Positions 51,294 to 63,173 are shown, counted from the first letter of the stretch. The stretch: DNA of 64,000 nt from Marinobacter halodurans (GCF_004327985.1 NZ_SJDL01000009.1:1-64000), one strand, 5' to 3'. Numbers and translations: made by a program. The notes: generated by a model not told the origin, from the sequence alone.

Positions 51294-52824
51294 CCAGCCT
51301 CCCCTCGTTCGAATGCTTCAGCTCCTGGCGCTGGTGGTGGCCGGCGGACTGCAGACCCTGACGTTTGCGCCGTTTGGCTACGCCTGGCTGGCGCCGCTCT
51401 CGATCCTCCTGGTCCTGGCGGCCGTCATTCCCGGCGGCCCCCGGCGCCTGTTCCTGAAAGGCTGGCTGTTGGGACTGGGGCTGTTCGGCAGCGGTGCCTC
51501 CTGGGTCTACATCTCCATCAGCCAGTATGGCAATACCTCGGCGCCCCTGGCCGTGGTACTCACCGTCCTGTTTGCCGCCGGCCTGGCCCTGTTTCCCGCC
51601 CTCACCTTCTGGGCCTGGGGCAAGCTGGCCGGCGACCGTCCGGCGCGACGGCTGATCCTGTTTCCGGCGTTCTGGGTCCTCGGTGACTGGGTTCGCAGCT
51701 GGCTGCTCACCGGGTTTCCCTGGCTCTACCTGGGAACGGCACAGGTGGACGGCCCCCTGGCGGGCTACGCGCCGGTCGTTGGCGTCCATGGCGTGACCTT
51801 CCTGATCGTTGCCTCCTCAACGGCCCTGTTTGGCGCCGCCCTGATGGTGCTCCGTCGGCGCAGAGTCGCCGCCGCTGTGACCGTCCTCCTGGCCGTACTG
51901 CCCTGGCTGATTGGCCCTGCACTGAGGGGGGTTAACTGGACCCAGCGTGACGACAAACCCATGGGCATCACCGCGGTCCAGGGCAACATCCCCCAGCAGA
52001 TCAAATGGGACCCCGACTTCCTGAAGCAGCAGATCGTGACTTATCTCGACCTGACCAAGGACGACTGGGACCAGGACCTGATCCTCTGGCCGGAGACCGC
52101 CATCCCCATCACCCAGGACCAGGCCGGCCCGCTGATCGAGAACCTGGCTTCCCGGCTGGGCGAGAAATCCACGCTGATCACCGGGATTCCCTGGCACGGT
52201 TTCAGCGACCGGCTGGAGGACTTCACCTTCCGCAACAGCATCATGGCCATCGGCAACGGCAATGGCATGTATTACAAGCAGAAACTGGTGCCTTTCGGGG
52301 AATATGTGCCGTTACAGCAGTACCTGCGCGGCCTGATCGGATTCTTCGACCTGCCCATGTCGAGCTTTTCGCCGGGCCCCTCCGACCAGCCGCCGCTGAT
52401 CGCCAACGGCCACAGGGTGATGCCGTTTATCTGCTACGAGATTGCCTATCCGGATTTCGTGGCGCGCAATGCGGCGGACACGGACCTGCTGATCACCATC
52501 AGCAATGATGGCTGGTTCGGCCATTCGATCGGCCCGCTGCAGCACCTGCAGATCGCCCGGATGCGGGCATTGGAAACCGGTCGTTTCGTGCTGCGCGGAA
52601 CCAACAACGGTGTCACGGCGATCATCGACGATCACGGCCAGATCACCGAGCGGATTCCGCAATTCAGGCAAGGGGTGATGCGAGGCGAAGTCTATCCGGT
52701 GACGGGCGCCACGCCCTTCATGACCGCCGGTTCCTGGCCGATCCTGATCCTGGCCATGATCCTGGTGGTGTTTGCCCGGCCCCGGGTCATCCCGGAGCCG
52801 AGTCGCCAGACCCACGCGGGTTGA
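51283..52824 (+). CDS. lnt: Apolipoprotein N-acyltransferase
   Basis: A 513-residue inner-membrane enzyme adding the third acyl chain to lipoproteins. Six or so membrane helices (1-210), then a nitrilase domain with the triad E271 (LWPETAIP), K334 (YYKQKLVPFGEYVP) and C384 (PFICYEIAYPDF), and a final helix. The GTG at 51283 with AGGTCC upstream is chosen; an ATG at 51313 is the alternative. Confidence 0.95.
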   Translation: MSPDQPPLVRMLQLLALVVAGGLQTLTFAPFGYAWLAPLSILLVLAAVIPGGPRRLFLKGWLLGLGLFGSGASWVYISISQYGNTSAPLAVVLTVLFAAGLALFPALTFWAWGKLAGDRPARRLILFPAFWVLGDWVRSWLLTGFPWLYLGTAQVDGPLAGYAPVVGVHGVTFLIVASSTALFGAALMVLRRRRVAAAVTVLLAVLPWLIGPALRGVNWTQRDDKPMGITAVQGNIPQQIKWDPDFLKQQIVTYLDLTKDDWDQDLILWPETAIPITQDQAGPLIENLASRLGEKSTLITGIPWHGFSDRLEDFTFRNSIMAIGNGNGMYYKQKLVPFGEYVPLQQYLRGLIGFFDLPMSSFSPGPSDQPPLIANGHRVMPFICYEIAYPDFVARNAADTDLLITISNDGWFGHSIGPLQHLQIARMRALETGRFVLRGTNNGVTAIIDDHGQITERIPQFRQGVMRGEVYPVTGATPFMTAGSWPILILAMILVVFARPRVIPEPSRQTHAG

Positions 52825-52827
52825 TGA

Positions 52828-53397
52828 TCAGTCCGCGGTATCGCCGCTGACCTCGGGTTCATGGGGCCAGCGCGCGGTGACCCGCTCAAAGTAATGGGAA
52901 CCGCAGGCTTCACAGGGCTCGATATGGCTGGTCTCCACCAGGCAGAGCATGTGACCGCACGCCACACAGCGCAAGACCCCCGCGGTGGCAATCTCCCCGC
53001 TGATGTACTGCCCCGGCTGATGATGCAGCTTGTGATCCAGCTCAAGCGTATCAAGCCGGGTCTTGTCGGCAACAGAGAACAGCAGATCCAGCAATTGATG
53101 CTCGATCAGCGCCAGATCAAGCCGCAGCCATTCGCCGACACCTTCCCCCGTTTCGCCGACAAAATGCATCAGGTGCGAGACATCCCGCCGGACATAGGCA
53201 GCCAGCAGGTCCACCTCCTCCCGGGTCAGCTCTTCCAGGCCGTTCTCGAATTCCACCGCCTCTTCGACCGCTTCGTGCAGGCTGTCCCAGCTCTTGCGCT
53301 CCACCTCGTTCAGGCGCTTGACCACACGCTCAAGCATGCGGTTGTAGACTTTCAGTGCCTTTCCGGTAAAGGCCGGTTTATCGTCATTCTCACTCAT
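52828..53397 (-). CDS. Zinc ribbon-containing protein (YbeL/DUF1451 family)
   Basis: A 189-residue soluble protein: a long helical part (about 15-140) and a C-terminal zinc ribbon (CVACGH ... CEACGS). It belongs to the YbeL family beside leuS in many gammaproteobacteria; function unknown. The frame extends to 53463; the ATG at 53397 is right-spaced (6 nt) from GAGGAG, whereas the ATG at 53403 abuts it. Convergent with lnt with three bases between stops. Confidence 0.88.
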   Translation of the reverse strand: MSENDDKPAFTGKALKVYNRMLERVVKRLNEVERKSWDSLHEAVEEAVEFENGLEELTREEVDLLAAYVRRDVSHLMHFVGETGEGVGEWLRLDLALIEHQLLDLLFSVADKTRLDTLELDHKLHHQPGQYISGEIATAGVLRCVACGHMLCLVETSHIEPCEACGSHYFERVTARWPHEPEVSGDTAD

Positions 53398-53542
53398 GGA
53401 CATCTCCTCGCCAGGAAAACCACCGGTGAATACCTCCACTGATTCAAGTTTGGCACAGTCCATGCCGGACTGCCGAGGCTCTTTTGCTGCAGGGTACCCG
53501 GATCGCGCCGGCAGGCTACCTGTTGGGGCCCGTGTGCGTTAA

Positions 53543-56227
<2,685 letters not shown>

Positions 56228-56263
56228 TCGGGCATTACAGTCAACGCCGGGCCGGGAGTTGTC

Positions 56264-56842
56264 ATGGCAAGGAAATGGGAAAAGGCGTCAGTTCACACTG
56301 CCCTCCTGCTGGGGGCCACGCTCCTGATGGGAGGCTGTGGCTTCCAGCTACGGGGGGCGCCACCTGTGGCCGCCGCGTTGCAACCCCTGAGCCTGGAATG
56401 CGACAGCAGCGTACCGTTTGAGTTGTGCGACACCGTGCGCCAGCAACTCGATGACGGCGGCATCAAGCTGGCGGAGCCGGCTGAAGCGGCCTACCGCGTG
56501 AAGCTCAACGGCTTCAAGCAGAGCCGGCGGGCCAGTGCGATCCAACTGGATGCGTCGGCCGCCGAATACGACCTGCGCCAGTCGGTCGACGTCAACGTCA
56601 TCAGCCATGACCGGATTCCGGTGCTGGCCGATGCCGAAGTGCGTACCAGCGAGATCTACAGCTACGACGACACCAATGTCCTGGCCAAGCGCCGGGAGGA
56701 AGAAAGCATCCGTCAGACCCTTTACCAGCGTCTGGCCCAGCAGGTGATTTTCCGCCTGGCACCGCTGACCGATGAGCGCCTGCAAGTCATCCGTAACGAT
56801 TATGAGAAGGCCCAGGCCCAGCCGTCCACGGAGTCGCAATGA
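56264..56842 (+). CDS. lptE: LPS assembly lipoprotein LptE
   Basis: A 192-residue lipoprotein: lipobox LLMGGC with lipidated C25, then the LptE/RlpB fold (FELCDTVRQQLDDGG, RQTLYQRLAQQVIFRL). It plugs LptD in the outer membrane, so together with lptABC upstream the window holds much of the Lpt machinery. Four-bp overlap with holA. Confidence 0.93.
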   Translation: MARKWEKASVHTALLLGATLLMGGCGFQLRGAPPVAAALQPLSLECDSSVPFELCDTVRQQLDDGGIKLAEPAEAAYRVKLNGFKQSRRASAIQLDASAAEYDLRQSVDVNVISHDRIPVLADAEVRTSEIYSYDDTNVLAKRREEESIRQTLYQRLAQQVIFRLAPLTDERLQVIRNDYEKAQAQPSTESQ

Positions 56843-57849
56843 AGACCAACCCTGCCCAGCTCGACCAGGTCCTGTCCCGGGGGCTGGCACCGGTCTACCT
56901 GGTGTCCGGGGACGAACCGCTGCTGGTCCAGGAGTGCTGCGACAGGATACGCGCGAAAGCCCGGGAAGCCGGCTATAGCGACCGCCAGATCTTCCATAAC
57001 GACCGCAGCATGGACTGGGGCCAGGTGGGCGAAGAGCTTAACGCCCTGTCCCTGTTCGCCGAGCGCCGGCGCATCGAAATCCACCTGCCCACGGGCAAGC
57101 TGGGTGACGGGCGCAAGGTTCTCGAGCAGGTCCTGCAGGCGCCTCCCGACGACATTATCCTGATCCTGATCAGCATCCGCCTGGATGCCGCAGAAACCCG
57201 GCGCAAGTGGTATAAGCAGCTTCAGGACAAGGGCGTCCACGTGCCGGTATGGCCGATCGATGCGGACAAGTTCCCCGGCTGGCTGCAGCAGCGCGCCAGG
57301 GCCCAGGGCCTGACCCTGACCCAGGGCGCCGTGGCGGAACTGGCCGAACGCCTTGAGGGCAACCTGCTGGCCGCCAGCCAGGAGATCGACCGGCTGGCCC
57401 TGTTGGCACCCGACAAGACGGTTGACGAGGAGATCGTCAACCAGGCGGTCCTGGACAGTGCCCGCTTCAGTGTCTTCGAGCTGGTGGGTGACATTCTCGC
57501 CGGCAAAACCGAGCAGGCGCACCGGATCATCGGCATCCTGCAACAGGAAGAGGACAACCCGCTGGGCCTGTTGGCCATCCTCAGCCGCGACCTGCGCATG
57601 GCAGGCCGACTCCAGTCGGCACTGCAACGCCGGGAAACCGCCAAGGACTTCTTTCGCAGCAACAACATCCGCCAGCCCCAACGCATGCGCCAGCTGGAGC
57701 AGGCCGCACGACGCCTGCGTCCGCACCAGATCCGCCAGGCCCTGATCCAGTGCAGCAACATCGACCGCAGCGCCAAGGGCTACGATAGCCTTTCCCCCTG
57801 GCACCACCTCCGTACCCTGACCAGCGAACTGGCGGCCGTTCGCCGCTGA
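56839..57849 (+). CDS. holA: DNA polymerase III delta subunit
   Basis: A 336-residue delta subunit of the clamp loader. Segments APVYLVSGDEPLLVQE, AERRRIEIHLPTGK and the C-terminal DRSAKGYDSLSPWHHLRTL are typical. It opens the beta clamp. The ATG overlaps lptE as ATGA. Order leuS-lptE-holA is conserved. Confidence 0.95.
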   Translation: MKTNPAQLDQVLSRGLAPVYLVSGDEPLLVQECCDRIRAKAREAGYSDRQIFHNDRSMDWGQVGEELNALSLFAERRRIEIHLPTGKLGDGRKVLEQVLQAPPDDIILILISIRLDAAETRRKWYKQLQDKGVHVPVWPIDADKFPGWLQQRARAQGLTLTQGAVAELAERLEGNLLAASQEIDRLALLAPDKTVDEEIVNQAVLDSARFSVFELVGDILAGKTEQAHRIIGILQQEEDNPLGLLAILSRDLRMAGRLQSALQRRETAKDFFRSNNIRQPQRMRQLEQAARRLRPHQIRQALIQCSNIDRSAKGYDSLSPWHHLRTLTSELAAVRR

Positions 57850-57981
57850 ATCCTTGATTCAGGACAAGAAATGGTCTGAAAAGCCGGCCAATCATCCGCC
57901 ACAACCGGGATCCTGTTGACAGGTTCAGGGCACCGGGCGCATCGTTGAATCAGTCCTGAATACTCTGCCGGAGGAACGACG

Positions 57982-58251
57982 ATGGGCTGGAAAGACGATC
58001 TGCACAAACTCTCGGATACCCTGAAACAACAACGGGATGAGATACGCCTGCAACTCCATCTTGCCCGCCAGGATGTGCACGATGAGTGGGAGGACCTGGA
58101 GGACTACTGGAACCAGTTCAGGCGCAAGCTGGATGACCTGAGGCGGGATGCTTCCGATGCCTCGGACGATGCCTATCGCACCGCGCAGGAGATCGGTGAA
58201 GACCTCAAGGAAGGTTACCAGCGGATTCGCTCCCGCATGAAGAACCACTAG
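57982..58251 (+). CDS. Small charged coiled-coil protein of unknown function
   Basis: An 89-residue protein, about half charged residues, predicted almost wholly helical with heptad-like spacing (KLSDTLKQQRDEIRLQLHLA, EDLEDYWNQFRRKLDDL). No signal peptide or membrane segment. A strong GGAGG site is seven bases before the ATG. It resembles apolipoprotein/phasin-like amphipathic helices in general character; I recognise no family. Free-standing after holA (132-bp gap with a TTGACA at 57916-57921). Confidence 0.75.
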   Translation: MGWKDDLHKLSDTLKQQRDEIRLQLHLARQDVHDEWEDLEDYWNQFRRKLDDLRRDASDASDDAYRTAQEIGEDLKEGYQRIRSRMKNH

Positions 58252-58426
58252 TATCCCCACCTCTTGGCCGATCCGGCCATTTCGACGCTGACTGCCGGTT
58301 TTTGTGAAAAATGCGGTACCGCCTCACAGACGAGGCGGTCCCATTGCCTAATATTTATACACGTAACCACCCATCCACGGGACAGGCCGATCACACGGCA
58401 ACTCGAGTCAGGTTGGAAAAGACACC

Positions 58427-59059
58427 ATGAAAGCACGAGCTATTCTGATGACAGTGGCTCTGGTGCTGAGCAGCCAGGCCAGCTCACAAACCACCCTCTC
58501 CGATCCGGACCAGGTGGCCAACGATATTTTCTGGAACAGGCTCTATCAGGATGGTGGCAAGACGTTCTTCTGCCAGGAGCCTTTCAATGGCAAGTCGTTC
58601 CTGTTGTCGGTGGGCTATATCTACCCGCTTAGCCATGTCCGCAACGCCCTGCATTGCGGGTCACCCACCCAGTGCGAGCGGGAGAGCGATGCTTACCGCT
58701 ACATCGCCTCGGACCTGCACAACATGATCCCGGTGGAGACTCAGGTGGAGATGCGGCGGCGCAACGCCAAGTACGCGCAGCTGGATGAGCGGGTCAGCGC
58801 CAACGAATGCGGTATCCGGGAAAGCCTGCAGAATATCGAGCCACCGGATGCGGTCAAGGGCGATGTCGCCCGGGGTGTGGCCTACATGGTCCAGACCTAT
58901 GACCTGCCCCTGATCGCGTCACCACAGGTTCTGGCAAGCTGGAATGAGAGCGATCCCCCCGACGACCAGGAACTGGCCCGCAACCGCCGGATCTCGGAAA
59001 TCCAGGGCAGCGACAATCCCTTCATCAGCCACCCGGAACGGCTCGACGGCAACATCTGA
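58427..59059 (+). CDS. Secreted endonuclease I-like protein with an altered active site
   Basis: A 210-residue exported protein (signal peptide about 1-21). The second half matches endonuclease I (EndA/Vvn): DAYRYIASDLHNMIPV (with the conserved D-x-HN, 96-99), DVARGVAYMVQTYDL, LASWNESDPPDDQELARNRR and IQGSDNPFISHP. In EndA the catalytic His is in an EHVVP-type motif upstream; here the aligned text is GYIYPLSHV (63-71), so E-H is replaced by G-Y and the only nearby His is H70. Nuclease activity is therefore uncertain. Cysteines C49, C77, C83 and C128 could form disulfides. Confidence 0.75.
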   Translation: MKARAILMTVALVLSSQASSQTTLSDPDQVANDIFWNRLYQDGGKTFFCQEPFNGKSFLLSVGYIYPLSHVRNALHCGSPTQCERESDAYRYIASDLHNMIPVETQVEMRRRNAKYAQLDERVSANECGIRESLQNIEPPDAVKGDVARGVAYMVQTYDLPLIASPQVLASWNESDPPDDQELARNRRISEIQGSDNPFISHPERLDGNI

Positions 59060-59094
59060 CAGCAGGCTGGAACGACGCTTCATCCAATAAAAAA

Positions 59095-59125
59095 GGGCCG
59101 CCTGGCAATCCGGGCGGCCCTTTTT
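59095..59125. terminator. Bidirectional terminator
   Basis: Stem GGGCCGCC (59095-59102)/GGCGGCCC (59113-59120), with TTTTT after it on the plus strand and TTTTTTT on the minus strand (A-run 59088-59094). It ends both the endonuclease-like gene and the convergent acyl-CoA dehydrogenase. Confidence 0.9.
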
Positions 59126-59150
59126 CCTGACAAGGGCGTCGAGGTACGGG

Positions 59151-60941
59151 TCAGAACTCTTCGGCAGTCAGTGCCATCATCGAGGCACTGCCACTGCGAA
59201 TGCCTTCCGCCAGGGAGACCGTCTTCGGCAACATCCGGTCGAAGTAGAAGCGCGCGGTCTTCAGCTTGCCGGAGTAGAAGCCGGAGGTGTCGCCTTCGGC
59301 CTTCGGTGCCGCGGCCTTGACGATCCGCGCCCACATGTAGGCCAGCGCCGTCAGGCCAAACAGGTCCAGGTAGTCCACCGACGCCGCCCCGACTTCGTTC
59401 GGGTTCTCGGCCGAGGCCTCGACAACGCTCTCGGTGACGTCCGCCAGACGTTCCAGGGAAGCCGCCAGCGGCTCCAGGTAAGGCCGCAGGGCGGCGTCGT
59501 TCTGGTTGGCTTCGATGAATGCGCCCACGTCCTCGGCGAACAACTCGAAGAAGCGGCCGCCGTTGGCCACCACCTTGCGCCCCATCAGGTCCAGCGCCTG
59601 GATGCCGTTGGCGCCCTCATAGATCTGGGTGATGCGCACATCACGGACCAGTTGCTCCTGGCCCCATTCGCGGATGAAGCCGTGGCCGCCGAACACCTGC
59701 TGGCCGATCACGCAGGCGTCCAGGCCGCGGTCGGTCAGGAACGCCTTGGCCACCGGCGTCAGCAGCGCCACCATGGCCTCGCCGTGCTGACGACGCTCGT
59801 CGTCCTCGGCGTACTTGGCGACGTCCAGCCACTGGGCCACGTAGGTGGAGAAGGCGCGGCCGCCCTCGACATAACCCTTCATGGTGAGCAGCATGCGGCG
59901 CACGTCTGGATGGACGATGATCGGGTCGGCGGCTTTATCCTGCTCCTGCACGCCGGTCGGGGCCCGGCTCTGCAAACGCTCCAGGGCGTATTCCCGGGCG
60001 CTCTGCAGGGATGCTTCGGCGGCGCCGATGCCCTGGATGCCCACGCCCAGGCGCTCGTAGTTCATCATGGTGAACATGGCAGCCAGGCCCTTGTTGGGTT
60101 CGCCCACCAGCCAGCCCCTGGCGCCGTCGAAGTTCATCACACAGGTGGCGGACGCCTTGATGCCCATCTTCTTCTCGATGGAGCCACAGGCCAGGGTGTT
60201 GCGCTCGCCCAGGGAGCCGTCCTCGTTGACCAGGAACTTCGGCACCAGGAACAGGGAGATGCCTTTCGGGCCCTTGGGGGCGTCCGGCAGCTTGGCCAGC
60301 ACCAGGTGGATGATGTTCTCCGCCATGTCGTGCTCGCCCCAGGTGATGAAGATCTTGGTCCCGGTGACGTTGTAGGAACCGTCGTCATTCGGCTCCGCCC
60401 TGGTGCGGATGATGCCCAGGTCCGTACCGGCGTGGGGCTCGGTCAGGTCCATGGCGCCGGACCAGGTGCCCGGGTACAGGTTGGGCAGGTATTTCTCTTT
60501 CAGCGCCTGGCTGCCGTGGGCGTCCAGCGCCAGGCAGGCACCGGCCGTCAGCATCGGCGCCAGGCCGAAGGCCATGTTGGCGCCCTGGATCATTTCCTCG
60601 AACTGGGCCACCAGGGTCTTGGGCATGCCCATGCCGCCGAACTCGGGGTTACCCCCCAGGCCATTCCAGCCGCCTTCCACGATGGTCTGGTAGGCCTCCC
60701 TGAAGCCTTCAGGCGTGGACACCTCACCCTCGTTCCATTTGCAGCCCTGTTCGTCCGCTTCGCGGTTCAGGGGGGCCAGCACGCCGCCGGCGATCTTGCC
60801 GGCTTCCTCGAGGATGGCGTCCGCCGTCTCGGGATCCACATTTTCCGCCACCTTGGGCAGGGAGGCCCACAGGGTCGGGGCGTCGAAGACTTCGTTCAGT
60901 ACGAACCGGATGTCACGCAGGGGTGCCTGATAATCTGCCAT
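59151..60941 (-). CDS. Long-form acyl-CoA dehydrogenase (proximal paralogue)
   Basis: A 596-residue acyl-CoA dehydrogenase with the C-terminal extension domain (DmdC/FadE-long type). Flavin and substrate segments MDLTEPHAGTDLGIIRTRAE, GTKIFITWGEHDMAENI; the region around TQIYEGANGIQALDLMGRKV carries the usual catalytic/FAD loop. It oxidises acyl-CoA to 2-enoyl-CoA, chain length unknown. The ATG at 60941 has GAGAGG; a TTG at 60944 precedes it. It lies 209 bp from its paralogue, which ends in its own terminator. Confidence 0.92.
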   Translation of the reverse strand: MADYQAPLRDIRFVLNEVFDAPTLWASLPKVAENVDPETADAILEEAGKIAGGVLAPLNREADEQGCKWNEGEVSTPEGFREAYQTIVEGGWNGLGGNPEFGGMGMPKTLVAQFEEMIQGANMAFGLAPMLTAGACLALDAHGSQALKEKYLPNLYPGTWSGAMDLTEPHAGTDLGIIRTRAEPNDDGSYNVTGTKIFITWGEHDMAENIIHLVLAKLPDAPKGPKGISLFLVPKFLVNEDGSLGERNTLACGSIEKKMGIKASATCVMNFDGARGWLVGEPNKGLAAMFTMMNYERLGVGIQGIGAAEASLQSAREYALERLQSRAPTGVQEQDKAADPIIVHPDVRRMLLTMKGYVEGGRAFSTYVAQWLDVAKYAEDDERRQHGEAMVALLTPVAKAFLTDRGLDACVIGQQVFGGHGFIREWGQEQLVRDVRITQIYEGANGIQALDLMGRKVVANGGRFFELFAEDVGAFIEANQNDAALRPYLEPLAASLERLADVTESVVEASAENPNEVGAASVDYLDLFGLTALAYMWARIVKAAAPKAEGDTSGFYSGKLKTARFYFDRMLPKTVSLAEGIRSGSASMMALTAEEF

Positions 60942-61093
60942 CAATAAATTCCTCTCTGTACGAGCGTGAACAGACGTAGTCGTTGTTATAGGTCGGGAGT
61001 TTAACCGAAAACCGGACCGCCTCTCACGGCCTGATTCCCGTCGCCAAAGCGTCTCTGCGAGCGCCGGACAACGGAAACAACCGGGGACCTACG

Positions 61094-61125
61094 AAAAAGC
61101 CCGCCTCCACGGGAGAACGGGCTTT
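61094..61125 (-). terminator. Terminator of the distal acyl-CoA dehydrogenase
   Basis: Minus strand AAAGCCCG (61125-61118), 14-base loop, CGGGCTTT (61103-61096) continuing into TT. It lies 25 bases after the stop at 61151 and separates the two paralogues into different transcription units. Confidence 0.8.
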
Positions 61126-61150
61126 CCTTGCCTCATGACCGTCGCGTCGC

Positions 61151-62950
61151 TTAGAACGCGAAGTGCTCTTCCGGCAGGTCCATCAGGCTGTCGGCGCCGG
61201 CCAGCATGCTTTCCGCATGGCCTTTGGCGCGCGGCAGCAGGCGCTTGAAGTAGAAGCGCGCGGTCTGGACCTTGGCGTTGTAGAAGGCTTCCTCGGAGGT
61301 GCCTTCCGCCATGGCGTCCAGCGCTACCTTGGCCATGCGGGCCCACAGGTAGGCGAAGACCGCATAACCGGAGTACATCAGGTAGTCGACGGACGCCGCG
61401 CCCACTTCGTCCCGGTTCTTCATGGCGTTCATGCCAATCTTCATGGTCAGGTCGCCCCACTCCTTGTTGATCGCCTGCAGCGGCTCAACAAATTGCTTCA
61501 GCTGTTCGTTGTCGGCGTTTTCCTTGCAGAACACGTGAACCTGCTTGGTGAAGCCCTTCAGCGACTCGCCCTGGGTCATCAGGACTTTACGGCCCAGCAG
61601 GTCGAGCGCCTGGATACCGGTGGTGCCCTCGTAGATCATGCCGATCCGGGCGTCACGGACGTTCTGTTCCATGCCCCACTCGGAGATGAAGCCGTGACCA
61701 CCGAAGACCTGCATACCCAGGTTGGCGGATTCGTAACCAATCTCGGTCAGGAACGCCTTGGCGATCGGGGTCAGGAAGCCGAGCATCTCGTCGGCGGCCT
61801 TGCGCTCTTCCTCGGTCTTGCCCTGGTGCACGATGTCCGCCTGCTGGGCGGCCAGATAGATCAATGCACGTGCGGCTTCGGCCACGGACTTCTGGGTCAG
61901 CAGCATGCGGCGCACGTCCGGGTGGACGATGATCGGATCCGCCGGGCCGTCCGGGTTCTTGGCACCGTTCAGGGAACGCATGGCCAGACGCTCTTTGGCA
62001 TAGGTCAGTGAACCCTGGAAGCCCAGTTCCGCCGCGCCCAGCCCCTGGATCGCAGTACCGATACGGGCGGTGTTCATGAAGGTGAACATGCAGTTCAGGC
62101 CCTTGTTTTCCGGCCCGATCAGCCAGCCCTTGGCGCCGTCGAAGTTCATGACACAGGTGGCGTTACCGTGGATGCCCATCTTGTGCTCGATGGAACCACA
62201 GGAAACGGCGTTGCGCTCGCCCACGGAACCGTCTTCGCTCGGCAGGAACTTGGGCACGATGAACAGGGAGATGCCCTTGGTGCCTTCCGGCGCGCCCGGC
62301 AGGCGCGCCAGGACGATGTGGACAATGTTCTCGGCCATGTCGTGCTCACCGGCCGAGATGAAGATCTTGGTGCCGGAAATGCTGTAGGAACCGTCGGCGT
62401 TCGGCTCAGCCTTGGAGCGCAGGATGCCCAGGTCGGAACCACAATGCGGCTCGGTCAGGCACATGGTGCCGGTCCACTCACCACTGGTCAGCTTGGTCAG
62501 GTACACCTGCTTCTGCTCTTCGGAACCGTGCTGCTCGATGGTGTTGGTCGCACCGTGGCTCAGGCCCGGATACATGCCCCAGGACCAGTTGGAGGTGCCG
62601 ACCATCTCGCTCATGACGATGCCGATGGAGCTCGGCAGGCCCTGGCCGCCGTAGTTGGGATCGGCGGTCATGGAAGGCCAGCCGCCTTCCACGTACTGCT
62701 GGTAGGCTTCCTTGAAGCCGGTCGGCGTCTTGACCCCGTCCTCGCTCCAGGTACAGCCTTCCTGGTCACCCACCTGGTTCAGCGGAGACAGGACCTGCTC
62801 ACAGAACTTGGCACCTTCCTGGATAATCGCATCAACCATATCCGGAGTCGCGTCTTCGGCACCTTCCAGGTTGGCGTAATGCTGTTCGCTGTCCAGAAGC
62901 TCGGACATTACAAATTTAATGTCACGCAGGGGCGCTTTGTACTCAGGCAT
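61151..62950 (-). CDS. Long-form acyl-CoA dehydrogenase (distal paralogue)
   Basis: A 599-residue paralogue of the neighbour, same layout from the shared N-terminus (YKAPLRDIKFVMSEL versus YQAPLRDIRFVLNEV) to the C-terminal domain. Segments CLTEPHCGSDLGILRSKAEP, GTKIFISAGEHDMAENI and GMIYEGTTGIQALDLLGRK. GAGGT precedes the ATG. Its upstream region has a sigma70 promoter overlapped by PsrA-like boxes (63048-63092), pointing to control by long-chain acyl-CoA or fatty acid. Confidence 0.93.
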   Translation of the reverse strand: MPEYKAPLRDIKFVMSELLDSEQHYANLEGAEDATPDMVDAIIQEGAKFCEQVLSPLNQVGDQEGCTWSEDGVKTPTGFKEAYQQYVEGGWPSMTADPNYGGQGLPSSIGIVMSEMVGTSNWSWGMYPGLSHGATNTIEQHGSEEQKQVYLTKLTSGEWTGTMCLTEPHCGSDLGILRSKAEPNADGSYSISGTKIFISAGEHDMAENIVHIVLARLPGAPEGTKGISLFIVPKFLPSEDGSVGERNAVSCGSIEHKMGIHGNATCVMNFDGAKGWLIGPENKGLNCMFTFMNTARIGTAIQGLGAAELGFQGSLTYAKERLAMRSLNGAKNPDGPADPIIVHPDVRRMLLTQKSVAEAARALIYLAAQQADIVHQGKTEEERKAADEMLGFLTPIAKAFLTEIGYESANLGMQVFGGHGFISEWGMEQNVRDARIGMIYEGTTGIQALDLLGRKVLMTQGESLKGFTKQVHVFCKENADNEQLKQFVEPLQAINKEWGDLTMKIGMNAMKNRDEVGAASVDYLMYSGYAVFAYLWARMAKVALDAMAEGTSEEAFYNAKVQTARFYFKRLLPRAKGHAESMLAGADSLMDLPEEHFAF

Positions 62951-63047
62951 GGGTTACACCTCATTCTCGGTCGTGTCCGGCGGGATCCGCGGGAGCACCG
63001 GCCTTCGGTTTGGCACGTGGGTGGGCACAGATGCCCAACCCGTTAAT

Positions 63048-63092
63048 TAAACAGTTGTTTGAAACATACGTTTGTAAGTGGGCGCGTGTCAA
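63048..63092 (-). promoter_or_regulatory. Sigma70 promoter overlapped by tandem PsrA-like operators
   Basis: Minus strand TTGACA (63092-63087), 18-bp spacer, TATGTT (63068-63063). Two sites with the PsrA pattern (G/C)AAAC-N4-GTTT(G/C) abut: GAAACATACGTTTG (63061-63074), which contains the -10, and TAAACAGTTGTTTG (63048-63061), at the expected start point. Bound repressor would block the promoter. PsrA in Pseudomonas is a TetR-type regulator released by long-chain acyl compounds; its presence here is not shown. Confidence 0.6.
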
Positions 63093-63173
63093 GAGTCCGG
63101 TGAGCAATTTATGCGATCCGTATCATGCGTTGGAGAGAGCGCCCGCCGGGCCGGCAGGCCATGCGGGGAGGGA

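Noticed and set aside
57846-57960. Third copy of the 108-bp repeat element
   Set aside because: Shares only the 8-bp TTCAGGAC and a similar length; the end sequence GGAACTTCTGA is absent.
59652-60947. 431-codon open frame antisense to the proximal acyl-CoA dehydrogenase
   Set aside because: Shadow of the real gene's codon pattern, repetitive Gly/His/Val composition, no homology recognised.
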